NCBI GenBank assembly: GCA_905221605.1
Contig: CAJNDS010000300.1
Span: 1 to 64,000, forward strand
DNA: 64,000 nucleotides
Source: Symbiodinium natans
Lineage: Eukaryota; Sar; Dinophyceae; Suessiales; Symbiodiniaceae
Direction: 5' to 3'
The first letter of the stretch is position 1. Each line of letters starts with the position of its first letter. The position numbers were made by a program, and so were the translations under genes. Positions 41,376 to 51,794 of this stretch are shown here, piece by piece. The notes below the pieces were generated by a model. That model did not search any database, had not been told where the DNA came from, and worked only from the letters and a program-made list of their open reading frames with translations.

Positions 41376-41597
41376 TGGGTGGTTGTCAACATTATGGTCC
41401 CTTTTTGGATCCCTCTGATAATACAGCACCAAATACTTAGAGTACCCCAAAAGGGATCCCCAAAGAGCCCAGTATCCCTTAATTCAGGAATATTCCTTAA
41501 ATCATATTAAGGATCTCTATATAAAGTAAGCAATATTCCCTAATTAAGGGATATTGGGCTCTTTAAGTCTTTGGGTCATCGTTTTGACAACCACCCA
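41376..41597. mobile_element. MITE-C, interrupted by a MITE-A
   Basis: Perfect 14-bp inverted ends TGGGTGGTTGTCAA (41376-41389) and TTGACAACCACCCA (41584-41597). The interior is interrupted by MITE-A copy 7, so MITE-C is older. With MITE-B copy 2 this is a stack of three insertions. Confidence 0.8.
41458..41575. mobile_element. MITE-A copy 7, nested in MITE-C
   Basis: Flanked by TC on both sides. The right end carries an extra AAGTCTTT, a local duplication of the terminus. Confidence 0.85.
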
Positions 41598-41657
41598 TAT
41601 GGTGACGCGGTGTGCGCCGAGCGGCGCCGGGTCCACCGGTAGGTACCGGCCTGTGCG

Positions 41658-41909
41658 TTTAGGGTTTAGGGTTTAGGGTTTAGGGTTTAGGGTTTAGGGT
41701 TTAGGGTTTAGGGTTTAGGGTTTAGGGTTTAGGGTTTAGGGTTTAGGGTTTAGGGTTTAGGGTTTAGGGTTTAGGGTTTAGGGTTTAGGGTTTAGGGTTT
41801 AGGGTTTAGGGTTTAGGGTTTAGGGTTTAGGGTTTAGGGAAGGGTTTAGGGTTTAGGGTTTAGGGTTTAGGGTTTAGGGTTTAGGGTTTAGGGTTTAGGG
41901 TTTAGGGCT
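41658..41909 (+). repeat. Interstitial telomeric array (TTTAGGG)n
   Basis: About 36 units with one slip (AGGGAAGGG near 41838). Its right border is the tag CTCTCACACTCGCACAAGGC shared with the array at 18.1 kb. 41910-42722 has no supported gene. Confidence 0.97.
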
Positions 41910-42722
41910 TCAGCTCTCACACTCGCACAAGGCAGGCAAGGATTCGGTTGGAAGGTCCACTCACTACGACAAGGGTCTAGGGTTTAGGGTTCAGAATGTT
42001 CCTTGCTGAGCACTTGCTGCTGCTGTGCTGCCTTCCTGCTTCCAGGCATACCGCCAGCTGCCGTCACCGGTCGCCAAACCGAGCATCCCAGGCAGTAGCG
42101 GCCAGCTGCACCATGGCGGCCACATACGGGCAGGGCCGGTAAGTAAATGCAGAGGATCGGGATTCTTTTTTGGAAGTGTACTGGGAGAGTTCCCTGGCTT
42201 GACGAATTGGGCTCAGATGGCATGCGTTGTTGCCGTGCTGCATATCAACGTAGACTTCATAGCGGATGTGGAGGACGACAGCATGAGCAACAAGAGCACG
42301 ATTCTCAGAAAGCGGTGCCTCAGCAAGCGTTTCCTCTAAGCAGTGGGCAGGAGCTTCTTCGAGGCACGGATGTCGTCGCCTGCACGACAATGTCGGGACT
42401 CTACAGTTCAGGGTGCAGCTGGCACGATCCACTCAGCAGGGCTAGTTCTGGGGAGGCTACTGAAATAAGATCAAGCGATGAACGATGTCGACGCCACGTG
42501 CTCTCGCGCTGTATGCACGAAGCTTCGGCAAGTCTGCTGCGCCCAGGGACACGACTCCCCTCCCCCGATTCTTAAAACCCCCCCCTATCCCATAGCCCAT
42601 AATATTAAATACTCTCATTATAGTGCTCTGATAGCTAATCTGGGGAGTACTTCATAGCAGGGGGGTTAAGGCGGGTGCTTTCAGATCGGGGAGGGGATTC
42701 AAAGCCTCAGAAAAAGCTGAGC

Positions 42723-42775
42723 CCGGGACTGCCCTCAGACTCCGCAACCTGACGCTGGAGCTCTTCCAAGCCGAC
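42723..42775 (-). CDS. Exon of unknown gene
   Basis: Seventeen codons plus two bases (VGLEELQRQVAESEGSP), acceptor CCCAAG|G about 30 bases from a telomeric array, GC donor. Helical composition; gene unknown. A second exon-like frame ending SWSE|GTACGG lies near 43.95 kb. Confidence 0.4.
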
Positions 42776-42806
42776 CTTGGGGCTTCGGGCCGGGGATGGG
42801 CTTAGG

Positions 42807-42885
42807 GTTTAGGGTTTAGGGTTTAGGGTTTAGGGTTTAGGGTTTAGGGTTTAGGGTTTAGGGTTTAGGGTTTAGGGTTTCGGGC
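42807..42885 (+). repeat. Interstitial TTTAGGG array
   Basis: About 11 units followed by degenerate copies to 42906. 42907-43750 shows nothing recognisable. Confidence 0.95.
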
Positions 42886-43754
42886 TCAGGGCTTAGGGCC
42901 TAGGGTTGCTTCGGGAGTCTTACGTTTGTCTCTTGGTTTCTGACCCTGGGAGTTCGGGACATGTCTTCACTCTGAGCTTGCCTAGTCCCTCGCTGTCCCG
43001 TGTGTTGCGATGGAGCATGACTTGCTTATTCTGGCATGGTGTCGGAGAACACCTCGCCGCTACGTTCCTGCACAACAAGGGCTTCGACTCTCATCTCACG
43101 CCGGCTTATCTAGGGAAAGGGTTGTTGAGGTTTGTGGTCTCCGACACCGAGGCATGCGTGGGCAGGAGTTGGCATGTCCGCCAACCAGTATGATAGCAGT
43201 CTGCTTCAAGCACCCAATTCTCACGTTGCCCATCCGCGGTTCTGCTTTGCAGCTGTTGGCCACCGTGTGCTGGGGCACAAGGGATTCGACGCAGGCCGCC
43301 AGCACGACCTTTTATCCCGCAGAGGTTTGGGCCCCCGCAACCTTTCAGTAAACATGCAGCGGGCCAACGTGCCCTCCCAATCCCGCTTGTGAGGCCAGCG
43401 CGGTGTCATCGCGGGCCACTTGGTACACGAAGAAGCCTCCAAGATATGCGCAGGCTGAAGACTTCGGAGGCCACACTCCTAGCTTCGTAGAAGCCCTCTC
43501 TGCAGCGGCAACTTCCTTGATTTTCCCTCTGCTCTTTTTTAGTATATTGATCGAGGCCTCGGGCCGTATGTGTGAAGCCTCTCATCCCCTACCCCCTAAA
43601 CCCCACTAACTTCTCCTCCCCCCCCCCCTCTGCCCCTTAACCTCCTCCTTCTCCTTTCCACGTGCTTTTTGTTGCAAAACCCATTCACTCCCACCTTCGG
43701 CGACTCCCCCTCCCCCAAAACCCTCCACGAGCTCCCGGCGCTGCACTCCACTCT

Positions 43755-43850
43755 ATGGGGGGTTTACGATACAGGAGGGGTACCTTTTTGGGGGTCCTTC
43801 TTATAAGGAGATCCTACGATTTGGGGCTGCAGAGTAGGCGCCGCCATATT
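43755..43850. mobile_element. MITE-B copy 3, right end degraded
   Basis: Left end GGGGGGTTTACGATA and core AGGGGTACCTTTTTGGGGG, AAGGAGATCCTACGATTTGG match the other B copies. The right arm is no longer recognisable. Confidence 0.6.
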
Positions 43851-44650
43851 TTTGCTAAAGGGGCCGGGAGCTGCAGGCGCTGCAATCCCTGACAGAGCTG
43901 GCCTGCCAGCTCTTCTGCTAGCACGTCGCCGTACCTCAGACCAGCTCGCAAGAGCAAGGTCATTTTGCAATATAGGGTTTAGGGTTTAGGGTTTAGGGTT
44001 TAGGGTTTAGGGTTTGGAGTTTGGGATTTGGGGTTTAGGGTTGAGGGTTTAGGCTTGAGGGTTTAGGGATTACATGAACATTATAAAGGGACCCAAACCT
44101 CGGCTCATTCTACTGGCCGGCCTCAACACCAGTCCCACAAATCTTGATGCCCAAGTGAGCAGGCTGCTGCCCGAACAAACCGGTAAACAATACACGACAA
44201 GAAGAGTTGCAATGGTTCAATAGTGATAATCATCCCTTCTCCTGCCCAAGGTCTTTTGCACCCAAAACCCTTTTGAAGCAGGACTTTGCACCCTAAACCA
44301 AACCCTAAACCTAAACCCTGAACCGTAAACCCCCTTTTCGTGGGAAGAGGAAAGAGAAACCCGTTCGGATGCGAGGTCTCAGGAGCCTCCGAGCCCTAGA
44401 GGTTTTAGGTTTAGGGTTTAGGGGTTAGGGTTTGGGGCAAGTTTAGGGTTTTCGCTTCAGGATTTGGGGGGGGGGGGGGGGGGGGGGGCGGGGGGGGGCG
44501 GAAGGGGGGGGGGCGGGGGGGGGGAAATAGGCTATGGGCCCAGGCTGTCTGACATCGAGGGTACGCAACGAAGGAGCCAAGAAGTTAGAGAAGCGCCCTT
44601 CTGTCAGGAACGACTCTCTCGACCCAAACCCTAAAGCCTAAACCCTAAAC

Positions 44651-44692
44651 CCTATCCATACGGATCTCATTCGCCGTCAGTGAAGAATGTTT
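44651..44692 (-). CDS. Small exon ending at a telomeric-repeat donor
   Basis: Fourteen codons (SSLTANEIRMDR), acceptor TTTAG|A, donor AGG|GTTTAGGG formed by the first telomeric unit. Product unknown. Confidence 0.35.
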
Positions 44693-44912
44693 CTAAAGAC
44701 CTGCTCCCTAGTTAGTCAGCTCGAGTACCCTGATCCACTGCAGGCTTTTTGCCATGTCAAGGCGATTCCACAGACAGACTCGCTAATTTTGCCAATTAGT
44801 AATTTATTATCTTTGCAGTTTAGTCTCCAAGTGGATGCTTCGAGGCCGTCCGAGTGACTGCTTGCATAAACCCTAAATCCTAACCCTAAATCCTAAACTC
44901 TAAACCCTAAAC

Positions 44913-44981
44913 CCCCCTGGCAGAGCTGCGGCCGTGGAACTTCACAGCCAGGCCGGCCGCACGCCCACAGGCGCGGAAGGC
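44913..44981 (-). CDS. Exon ending at a telomeric-repeat donor
   Basis: Twenty-three codons in one phase (RACGRAAGLAVKFHGRSS), acceptor CACAGGAG|G, donor GGG|GTTTAGGG formed by the telomeric tract. Product unknown; composition is typical of protein. Confidence 0.45.
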
Positions 44982-45086
44982 CTCCTGTGGCAAGGGATAA
45001 AGTTTAGGGTGCTGAAGAGTTTTGGGTTTAGGGTTTAAGGTTGAGGGTGTAGGGTCTAGGGTTCAGGCTTGGGGGGGGGGGGGGGG

Positions 45087-45948
45087 TACCGAAAAGGGCC
45101 CACAATTCAAGTCAAGGGTTTTGATGTCCGTTGCTGTACCTCGGGGGTGCCAAGGGTTTCCAGGAGGCTCACAAATTTGAAGGTCCAGAGTTCAGCACCG
45201 CCATGGATGTTGGGATTTAAGGCCGCCAAGCATGCAAACAAGAAACCAAAAAACGGATGCAACAACAATGAAGAGAGCAGCTGACCAAAGAAGTAGAAGT
45301 GCCTCAACTGCAAAGTTAGCACAGTTGTTCTTAACAAGTCAGTCAGTAAACATACACAGTTTCAGGCTGCAAGCCAGTCATGCAGCCTAGCCCCCTCATC
45401 ATCCCTATGGTGTCAACACGGGGCCAGCAGAAACATGAACCTCCTAGCCGCCTACACACCCCCCCCCCCCCCCCCCACAAAACCCAGAAGAAAACCCTTT
45501 TGGCAAACCCGGCACTGAAGCAAAAACCGGGCGGCCTCGACCTCGTCCAAGCCCGCCTCGGGTTGCTTTCAGAAACGTCTAGGGTGCTTTTCTGGGCCCC
45601 CCTCTTAGTTGGGAGCCCCTTGCGCCTGGATTTTAGGAACCCAAAGAGGGGAAGCCAGAGCTGTTTCGGCCAGGTGCCCCTAAGTGCTCTCAACATCCCA
45701 AAAACCCAAGGATGCTCCTTTTCCACCCACATCCCATTGAGTTCCTCGCCCGATGGTCCTTTGGAGAGACTTCGGAAACGGCATCAGGGACCGGTGCCTT
45801 AGCTTGGAGACGCTGCTGGAGCCTTCTACAATTTTTTCTGCGGCGTCCTCCGGTTTGTGGTGTCCTCCTTTTGTTGCCTCCTTGCCGCACTTCTGCCATG
45901 TCGTTCCTTCCACTCAAAAGCACAAGATATACAAAACTTCTCTCTTGC
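45087..45948. other. No supported gene
   Basis: Unique sequence between the telomeric cluster and the helicase gene, with a C-run at 45459-45478. Frames on both strands lack recognisable features. It probably holds the helicase 3' flank. Confidence 0.4.
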
Positions 45949-47856
45949 CTAGGGCCCAGCGCTGCTGGTTTCCAGCTGCTCTGGAGCACCTTCAGGGAGG
46001 GCGGCTTGCACTGGGGCACCCTCCGCAATCTGACCTTGCTCGACATCCCACATCTCGAAGGAGGCTCCGATCTTGAAACCTATGAGAGGCAGCGCATTGG
46101 CAAGTTCAGCCTCCGTGACAAGCGTGATGGAAGTTCCCGACGCGCCCATGCGGCCCGTCCGGCCAGAGAGGTGAAGGTACTCGCCCGAAGCCTTCGGGAG
46201 CTGCAGCTGCACCACATAACGCACGTTGGGCAAATCGATTCCTCTGCCCTCCTGGACCTTTGCCACCAGCACCTGACGCTCGATCTTCTCCAGCTCGTCC
46301 ACAAACTCTTGCCCCTGCTGCAAAGCGAGCAGGGGGTTGACATCCTGCTCGGCAGGAGGAGCTCGCTTGTTCGGATTCTTCCGGGGGTTTCGCCTGAAGT
46401 TAGGGTCCATGGCCAACTCTGTTGAGATGCCCAGACCGATTTCAGAGCGATACTTGCAAACATCCGCAACACCGGATTGCCGCAAGATCAGCACCATCGC
46501 GTCCATTTTCACGTGCTCTGGGACGAACAGGAGCACAGTACCTCTCTCTTTCAGGTTCTTGATGATGTCGACCATCAGCTTGAAGCGGTTCTGGCTAAAG
46601 AATTGTCCTTGCTCCGGGCCCTTCACCACAGCCACTGCATGCAGGATGCTCGAGGGCATTGGAACCACAGACTTCTCCCGGATCTTTCCGGGGCTGGAGC
46701 CCACGCGGCCCACGGTTGCATCCGCCTGAATCAGTTCCGGCGTCTGCCTTCGGCCTATGTCGCGTCTCTTGGGGTACTTCCAAGCAACCAGCCGGTCTAG
46801 GAATTTTGTCACTCTCTGCGCGTTGGCGGTGGCAGAGGCGGCGATCATCTGGATCGGCCGATTCCGGTATCGCCTCTTCACCACATTGATGATGTAGGCT
46901 ATGACCTGCTCCGTTGTACCAAACCGCCGGGAGTTCTTCCCTGGTGTCGGCCTTGGGGTCAGGGCATCCACCTCATCCACGACGATGGCCTGCACATTGC
47001 TTGCCATGAAATAGGCGAGGGTCTCTTTGAACCGCCTGCCCTCAAACTTTAGCTGGGTGATCTCATTGAGAACCATTCCTGGCGTCGTGACCATGATTGC
47101 GGAGTCCTGGCGGATGGTATCCCAAAGGTTCGATCTGGATAGCAAGACGTTGCATGCGAGCTCCTGCGGAACTTGCGGGTTGAACCAGCAAACTCCATCG
47201 GAACCACCAGACAGGATGTACATCAGCCACTTGAGCTCACGCGTGACCTGGAGGGCAAGCTCCGGTGTAGGGACAAAGATGATGGCCTGGACGCCCACAT
47301 GCATCGTGGGCTGCAGCCTCGCGAGGATTGGGAGGAGGTATGCCAGGGTCTTCCCACTGCCAGTGGGGGCGTGCAGGATGATGTGCTCGCCCTTAGCTAG
47401 CTTTGGCATGACAAGCTCCTGGATCCTCGAAGGCTGTACGATGCCACGCTCGGTGAAGGCATCCGCAAGGCGTTGTGGGATGGGCAAGCCGCCATAGTCG
47501 ACCATGGGATCTGGTATCCCCGGCCAGAGCTCCACCTCGCGGGTATTCACGATGCGCTTGGGCGGCTCTTCCCCGTCCTCCTCAGCCTTCTGGGCCTCAA
47601 CTTCCTGCTCGACGAGCGCAAAGCGCGGCACTCGACTTTGCCTGTGGGAGAACCGGTCGCGGCCCCTTCGCAGGCTACGGATGCCAAGCACCGCGACCAG
47701 CAGCATGCAGCGGCGTTGGGCGCCCGCATCCTCCGTCCTGCGTGGTTCTGGGTTCTGCCAACATCTCTGCCTTGCTGGCGCCGCAGCTGGAGCCCGAGAA
47801 GGCGCGCTGGCGGTGGGTAGCGCCCAGGCTTCTGCCATTGCAGCTACGGTGCCCAT
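45949..47856 (-). CDS. DEAD-box RNA helicase, probably organelle-targeted
   Basis: A single-exon ATG frame of 635 residues, ending in TAG, with the helicase motifs in order: Q-motif region (VQPSRIQELVMPKL, about 140-153), motif I APTGSGKT (163-170), Ia VPTPELALQ, Ib TTPGMV, II VDEVDA (DEVD at 294-297), III SAT (341-343), IV VLLFV, V RGIDLP (538-543), VI HLSGRTGRMG (562-571). These bind ATP and RNA. About 70 residues between motifs IV and V form an insertion (RRNPRKNPNKRAPP). Motif Ia has Pro for Arg and motif VI has HLSGR for HRIGR. The basic, Ala-rich first 75 residues suggest an organelle targeting leader, as in RH39-type chloroplast helicases; localisation is inference. It is the best-preserved gene in the window. 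Confidence 0.92.
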   Translation of the reverse strand: MGTVAAMAEAWALPTASAPSRAPAAAPARQRCWQNPEPRRTEDAGAQRRCMLLVAVLGIRSLRRGRDRFSHRQSRVPRFALVEQEVEAQKAEEDGEEPPKRIVNTREVELWPGIPDPMVDYGGLPIPQRLADAFTERGIVQPSRIQELVMPKLAKGEHIILHAPTGSGKTLAYLLPILARLQPTMHVGVQAIIFVPTPELALQVTRELKWLMYILSGGSDGVCWFNPQVPQELACNVLLSRSNLWDTIRQDSAIMVTTPGMVLNEITQLKFEGRRFKETLAYFMASNVQAIVVDEVDALTPRPTPGKNSRRFGTTEQVIAYIINVVKRRYRNRPIQMIAASATANAQRVTKFLDRLVAWKYPKRRDIGRRQTPELIQADATVGRVGSSPGKIREKSVVPMPSSILHAVAVVKGPEQGQFFSQNRFKLMVDIIKNLKERGTVLLFVPEHVKMDAMVLILRQSGVADVCKYRSEIGLGISTELAMDPNFRRNPRKNPNKRAPPAEQDVNPLLALQQGQEFVDELEKIERQVLVAKVQEGRGIDLPNVRYVVQLQLPKASGEYLHLSGRTGRMGASGTSITLVTEAELANALPLIGFKIGASFEMWDVEQGQIAEGAPVQAALPEGAPEQLETSSAGP

Positions 47857-48292
47857 TCCTCAAGGCTTGAGCCGTAGTAGCCATGGGAGTCCTTGTGATG
47901 GAGGAATGCGGAGGTTCAACCTGATGCTCGCCCCCCCCCAGCCGCCGGCGCGCAAGTGCTGAGTGTGAGCCCCGGACTAGTGCTCCTGTAGGGAGTCGAC
48001 GCCACAAGGCTTTCCTCCCGTGCAGCAGCATGGCCGTGCTAGAAAAGAACCTCTACTAGCAGAAAAAACCATGAAATCTCGACCTCATCGACTAGGTTCA
48101 TCTCTTTACTATGCTTGTAGGCAACCTTATGGGCACCTCACAACGAAGCTTGTCAAGGCCCTGGCAAGTCACTGCACAGGCGAGTTCCGATCATGCAGAA
48201 GAAGTCCCGACCTCAGGATGCAAGGCACCACGAAAACTGCTCAACAGCTACAATCGGATCTTGGGCGTTCAGGTGTCCAGGCTTTGGGTCTT

Positions 48293-48488
<196 letters not shown>

Positions 48489-48819
48489 TGTGTGTGCGCA
48501 CATGCGCGCGCTATCCGCAGGCGGAAGACCGGAGACCCGTGTTGCACTCAGTGTTCTGTACTTGCCAGAAAACTGCAACTCAGAACGCCATGATCCAAGC
48601 CAGTACTGCACCAGCGAGGAACCGTCAACATGATACTGTGGCTGCTGAGGCAGCTGTGTGCCTGACGCGGGCCCCCATAGTCCTCGGCAACCTTTTGCTC
48701 AGCAAGAATCGAAATTCAACATCACCGCATGAAAGCATCTTCCCCTTTCGCAAAGACTTCTTGAATCACAATCGGCAGCGCATTCTTTTCGTTGCCACAT
48801 GTTCGGTAATTGTTGTCCC

Positions 48820-50353
48820 TCAGTTCAGCACCAAGTTTCTGTGTATAGGGGGCGGGGCAGCCTGCGTGTGTTGTAGAAGAGGTAAGAGGAGGTATGCAGA
48901 GAATGTCGATCCTGAGCAAGTCACGGCACACAACTGCAAGCACAAGCACGAACAGGGCCCTGATCTGTGATTCAATGCAACCCGGATTCGGCACATGGGG
49001 CACTTCTCGTCACGAAGGGACCGAAGGCAGGAGGGGCACACGAAGCAGTGTCGGCAAGGCAGGACGACGACACTTCGCGGGCGATCGTAGCAAACCATGC
49101 ATTCGGTTTCCCTGTCTCCTTCTTCGAAGCCATAAATACCCAAGACTTGGTGGAACAAGTCTTTGGATGCCACCAGCTGGCGGCCAACTTCAGGGTGAAG
49201 AGGTCCAGATCTGCCCTCGCTTCGAAAACGCACCTCGCGCAAGTCGAACCATGCACTGGAACATAACACTTCCACACCTGGACCGGCGCTTGCGGCACGG
49301 ATCTTGAGTCAAGGCACGAATGTCAACTGCACGTTCGCGGTCGTATCGTCCAGAACGCGCCCTGGCACTCCCGCACAAATCACGAGCGGAATCCTCCGAG
49401 CAAGGCGAGAGGATGCAGGGTAGCATCGTTTTTTGTGAGGCTCAATGATTCGACTACGTAACCTTTGGAAGAACAGTTGCTCTTGCCTACTTCTATCAGT
49501 CTAACGCCCGGTGACCTCTGCAAGCACATCTCAAGTCTCTTTAAGTCTCTTTGCGCAGTCCTGGTGTCCACAATGTTTTCTGGCCGATTGCCCCTCATGG
49601 CATACTCTAGCAGGTCAAAGCCCGATCTGTTGATCGTTGCCAGGTCTTCAACTGGGCAGGGCGACTGTATGGGAGATCCGGTACAAAGCCACTAGACACA
49701 CATGGATAAGCTTCAAGCAAGAAACGGAACCGACAGCCATTCGGCTTCAGGGTTAAGATAGCATGTGCATGAGTATGTGCCTTGCCTAGTCTCACCTTCT
49801 GCCCAAGTCCAGCCGGGATGGTTGCCGAGGATCGATGGGCATATTGGCCACTCGGAAACACAGCGGATGCTGCCCGCTCCAGGTCCGCGAAGACAAGCTG
49901 GCCCTCCTGCCCACGCCTTTCAGTCGCGCGGCGAATCATGTCCTGGCACGCCAGGCCGGTAACTCCCCAGAACAGACTCACGGTGCAGGGCTGCGACGCG
50001 TCGGCAGAAAACTGCACGATGACCCTGTCACTGTCGCCCGTAAGAAACTGGACTGCTAAGCTCTCAGGCTGGACATGGACCTTGACCTGCATCTGGGAGA
50101 TCTCCTTTGAAGGCACCGTCCGGCGAATTCGCAATATCTGGTTGAAGTGTTGGCGAATGAGCTGCTGGAAGTCATCCACGAAGATGCTCATGCCCTCTAG
50201 AACCAGCGGCCGGCTCAGATTCAGCCGATAGTGTAGAAACACGGCAACAAGAATACGGCAACCGATCTGCACGGCCCAGACCACCACTGGAATACAAAGC
50301 ACCGTCACCCAGAAGTTATGAAAACTCAAAGGAACCGCAAGCACCGGATCCAT
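48820..50353 (-). CDS. MGRN1/LUL-like RING E3 ubiquitin ligase
   Basis: First exon about 49702-50353, starting MDPVLAVPLSFHNFW, followed by a hydrophobic membrane segment (FWVTVLCIPVVVWAVQIG). It continues with strands resembling the MGRN1/LUL N-terminal region (VKVHVQPESLAVQFL; CTVSLFWGV; IPAGLGQKVRL, like the family's KGLGQKF). It ends at a GT donor (CCAT|GTGTGT). A further exon within 48820-49260 encodes LFHQVLGIYGFEE, then a C3HC4 RING: C-MV-C, LPCRH, C-PS-C, CPMC. The protein ends in TGA at 48820, or splices on near RIR. RING-HC ligases of this group ubiquitinate membrane cargo. An N-terminal anchor in place of the usual myristoyl site would be unusual. Middle exons (49300-49600) are not resolved. 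Confidence 0.65.
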
Positions 50354-51551
50354 GCCGGCGCGATGATTTCTCACCTCGAAGTCAAAGGGTCAACTCTCGA
50401 ATCTACAAAGGCTCCAGGGCACGCGAGCAAGACCCGCAGCTTGCCACAGGCAGCCAGTCGGGGGGGTGAAACAGACATCCTACCACTCACTGGTGGTTCG
50501 AGCACCATCACACAATCATGTGAATCTCAACTCTCACAGAACTGAAACCCCGGTCGTCATGCCATAAAGGCTTAGACCTCCTTGCATGAACGCCTGCAGA
50601 GGCCTTACTTCAGCATTCATGTGACGAGAGAGTCGTCCGCATCGAAGCCTACGTATATCACGGGTGGCGGGCCTCGCCAGCAAAGCGGATGCTCAAAGGA
50701 TTTCGGAGTTCCTGGCTTACGAAGAGGCCGAGCCCCCCCCCCCCCCCGTACGGAAAGGATGCAAAAATTAGAGCACTACCCATGCCATCGAAAGTTGCTT
50801 CACCCTGACCAACTTGCCGATATTTGCCGGTCCTCCACAGTCAGCTTCATGAGCCCCGTGAAGGTATTCTTGAGGAAGTCCTCACCACCCATGCGGACGG
50901 TTAGAGGCAAAGCCGACTGCCGGGTAAGCGCTCATGGGTGTACCATGCGCCACAAGAAAAACACACTTGGCGGCCAAGACGTGAGCACCCGATGGATTTG
51001 CTACCACCCGCACCTGCCCGCGATCCACTTCGAGATGGGCCTGCCCCAAAGTGCCGCGCGTAATCAAGACTTTCTCTGACGGTGAATAGTCTGTCATGAG
51101 ACATTGTCTCGCGGAACGGCACCTTGCGGTCTCGTTTCTCTGGAGGCAGGAGCTCTCTGCAAATCCTGAGCCATGTGCACCCACACACAGAATTGTAGGA
51201 TTTTGGGGTGTAGGGTGCGGACTTTGGTTTGCGTGACACGCAGAGCGTACAAAAGCATGAGGTGCAGGCCGTAACCTCTCGTCCATTGGCAAGCTGCCAT
51301 AGACCTGAGGACAAAGCAGATGCTCCTGCAGATGTTGCCGTCACCGGCTAAGGAGCTTGAGCACACAAACTGCTCCTGTCCACATGCATCTAACATGCCT
51401 CTCTGAGGCATGCAGAACATGAGTCACCTTGGAACCATGCCGTCACTCTCCCGCCCGCTCTGGAAACCAATCTGGGCTCCATTACTCGGCGAAGAATTGC
51501 ACGCGCACATTGCAGCTCTTCCTTGGAGCACGAAGAGTAAACATACACAGC
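50354..51551. other. Exon-like fragments, product unresolved
   Basis: Minus-strand exon-like stretches: GGEDFLKNTFTGLMKLTVED near 50830-50910, and RETMSHDRLFTVRESLDYAR near 51040-51130 with acceptor CGCAAG|G. The second recalls the LTVRE-x-L element of ABCG transporters, but no P-loop or signature motif is visible, so I do not name it. A C-run lies at 50733-50747. Confidence 0.3.
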
Positions 51552-51625
51552 TTGGGACGTTCCCCCTTATACTCACAGTCCTTCATCGGGATGATAGTAC
51601 CCCCAATTATAATCCCTATTATGGG
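51552..51625. mobile_element. MITE-D copy 3, right end lost
   Basis: Begins TTGGGACGTTCCCCC and keeps the core ACAGTCCTTCATCGGGATGATAG and CCCCAATTATAATCCC, matching the copy at 14629, but lacks its right terminus. Confidence 0.6.
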
Positions 51626-51794
51626 TTGCTGGTACAAGGTGGAACAGCCTGTTGACAAAGCAGAAACAGGTTGCTTCAACAGAGCCTCTGAACTGCTGAG
51701 GTTTTGTGCCCAACCCACGAAAGCTGTAGATTTAAACAAAGACTCAACTGTGTCAAAGAAACAGCGTGGGCATGTAGCAGCTGGGGTGATGGGT

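Larger units (their letters stand above)
43972..45066. repeat. Cluster of short telomeric tracts in both orientations
   Basis: TTTAGGG at 43972-44070, CCCTAAA near 44290-44330, TTTAGGG at 44405-44455, CCCTAAA at 44625-44656, CCCTAAA at 44868-44912 and TTTAGGG at 45000-45065. A nearly pure G-run lies at 44466-44524 and another at 45070-45086. Two proposed exons lie within the cluster. Confidence 0.9.

Noticed and set aside
50882-51344. ABCG transporter fragment
   Set aside because: One LTVRE-like element only; no P-loop, signature or Walker B motif was found nearby.
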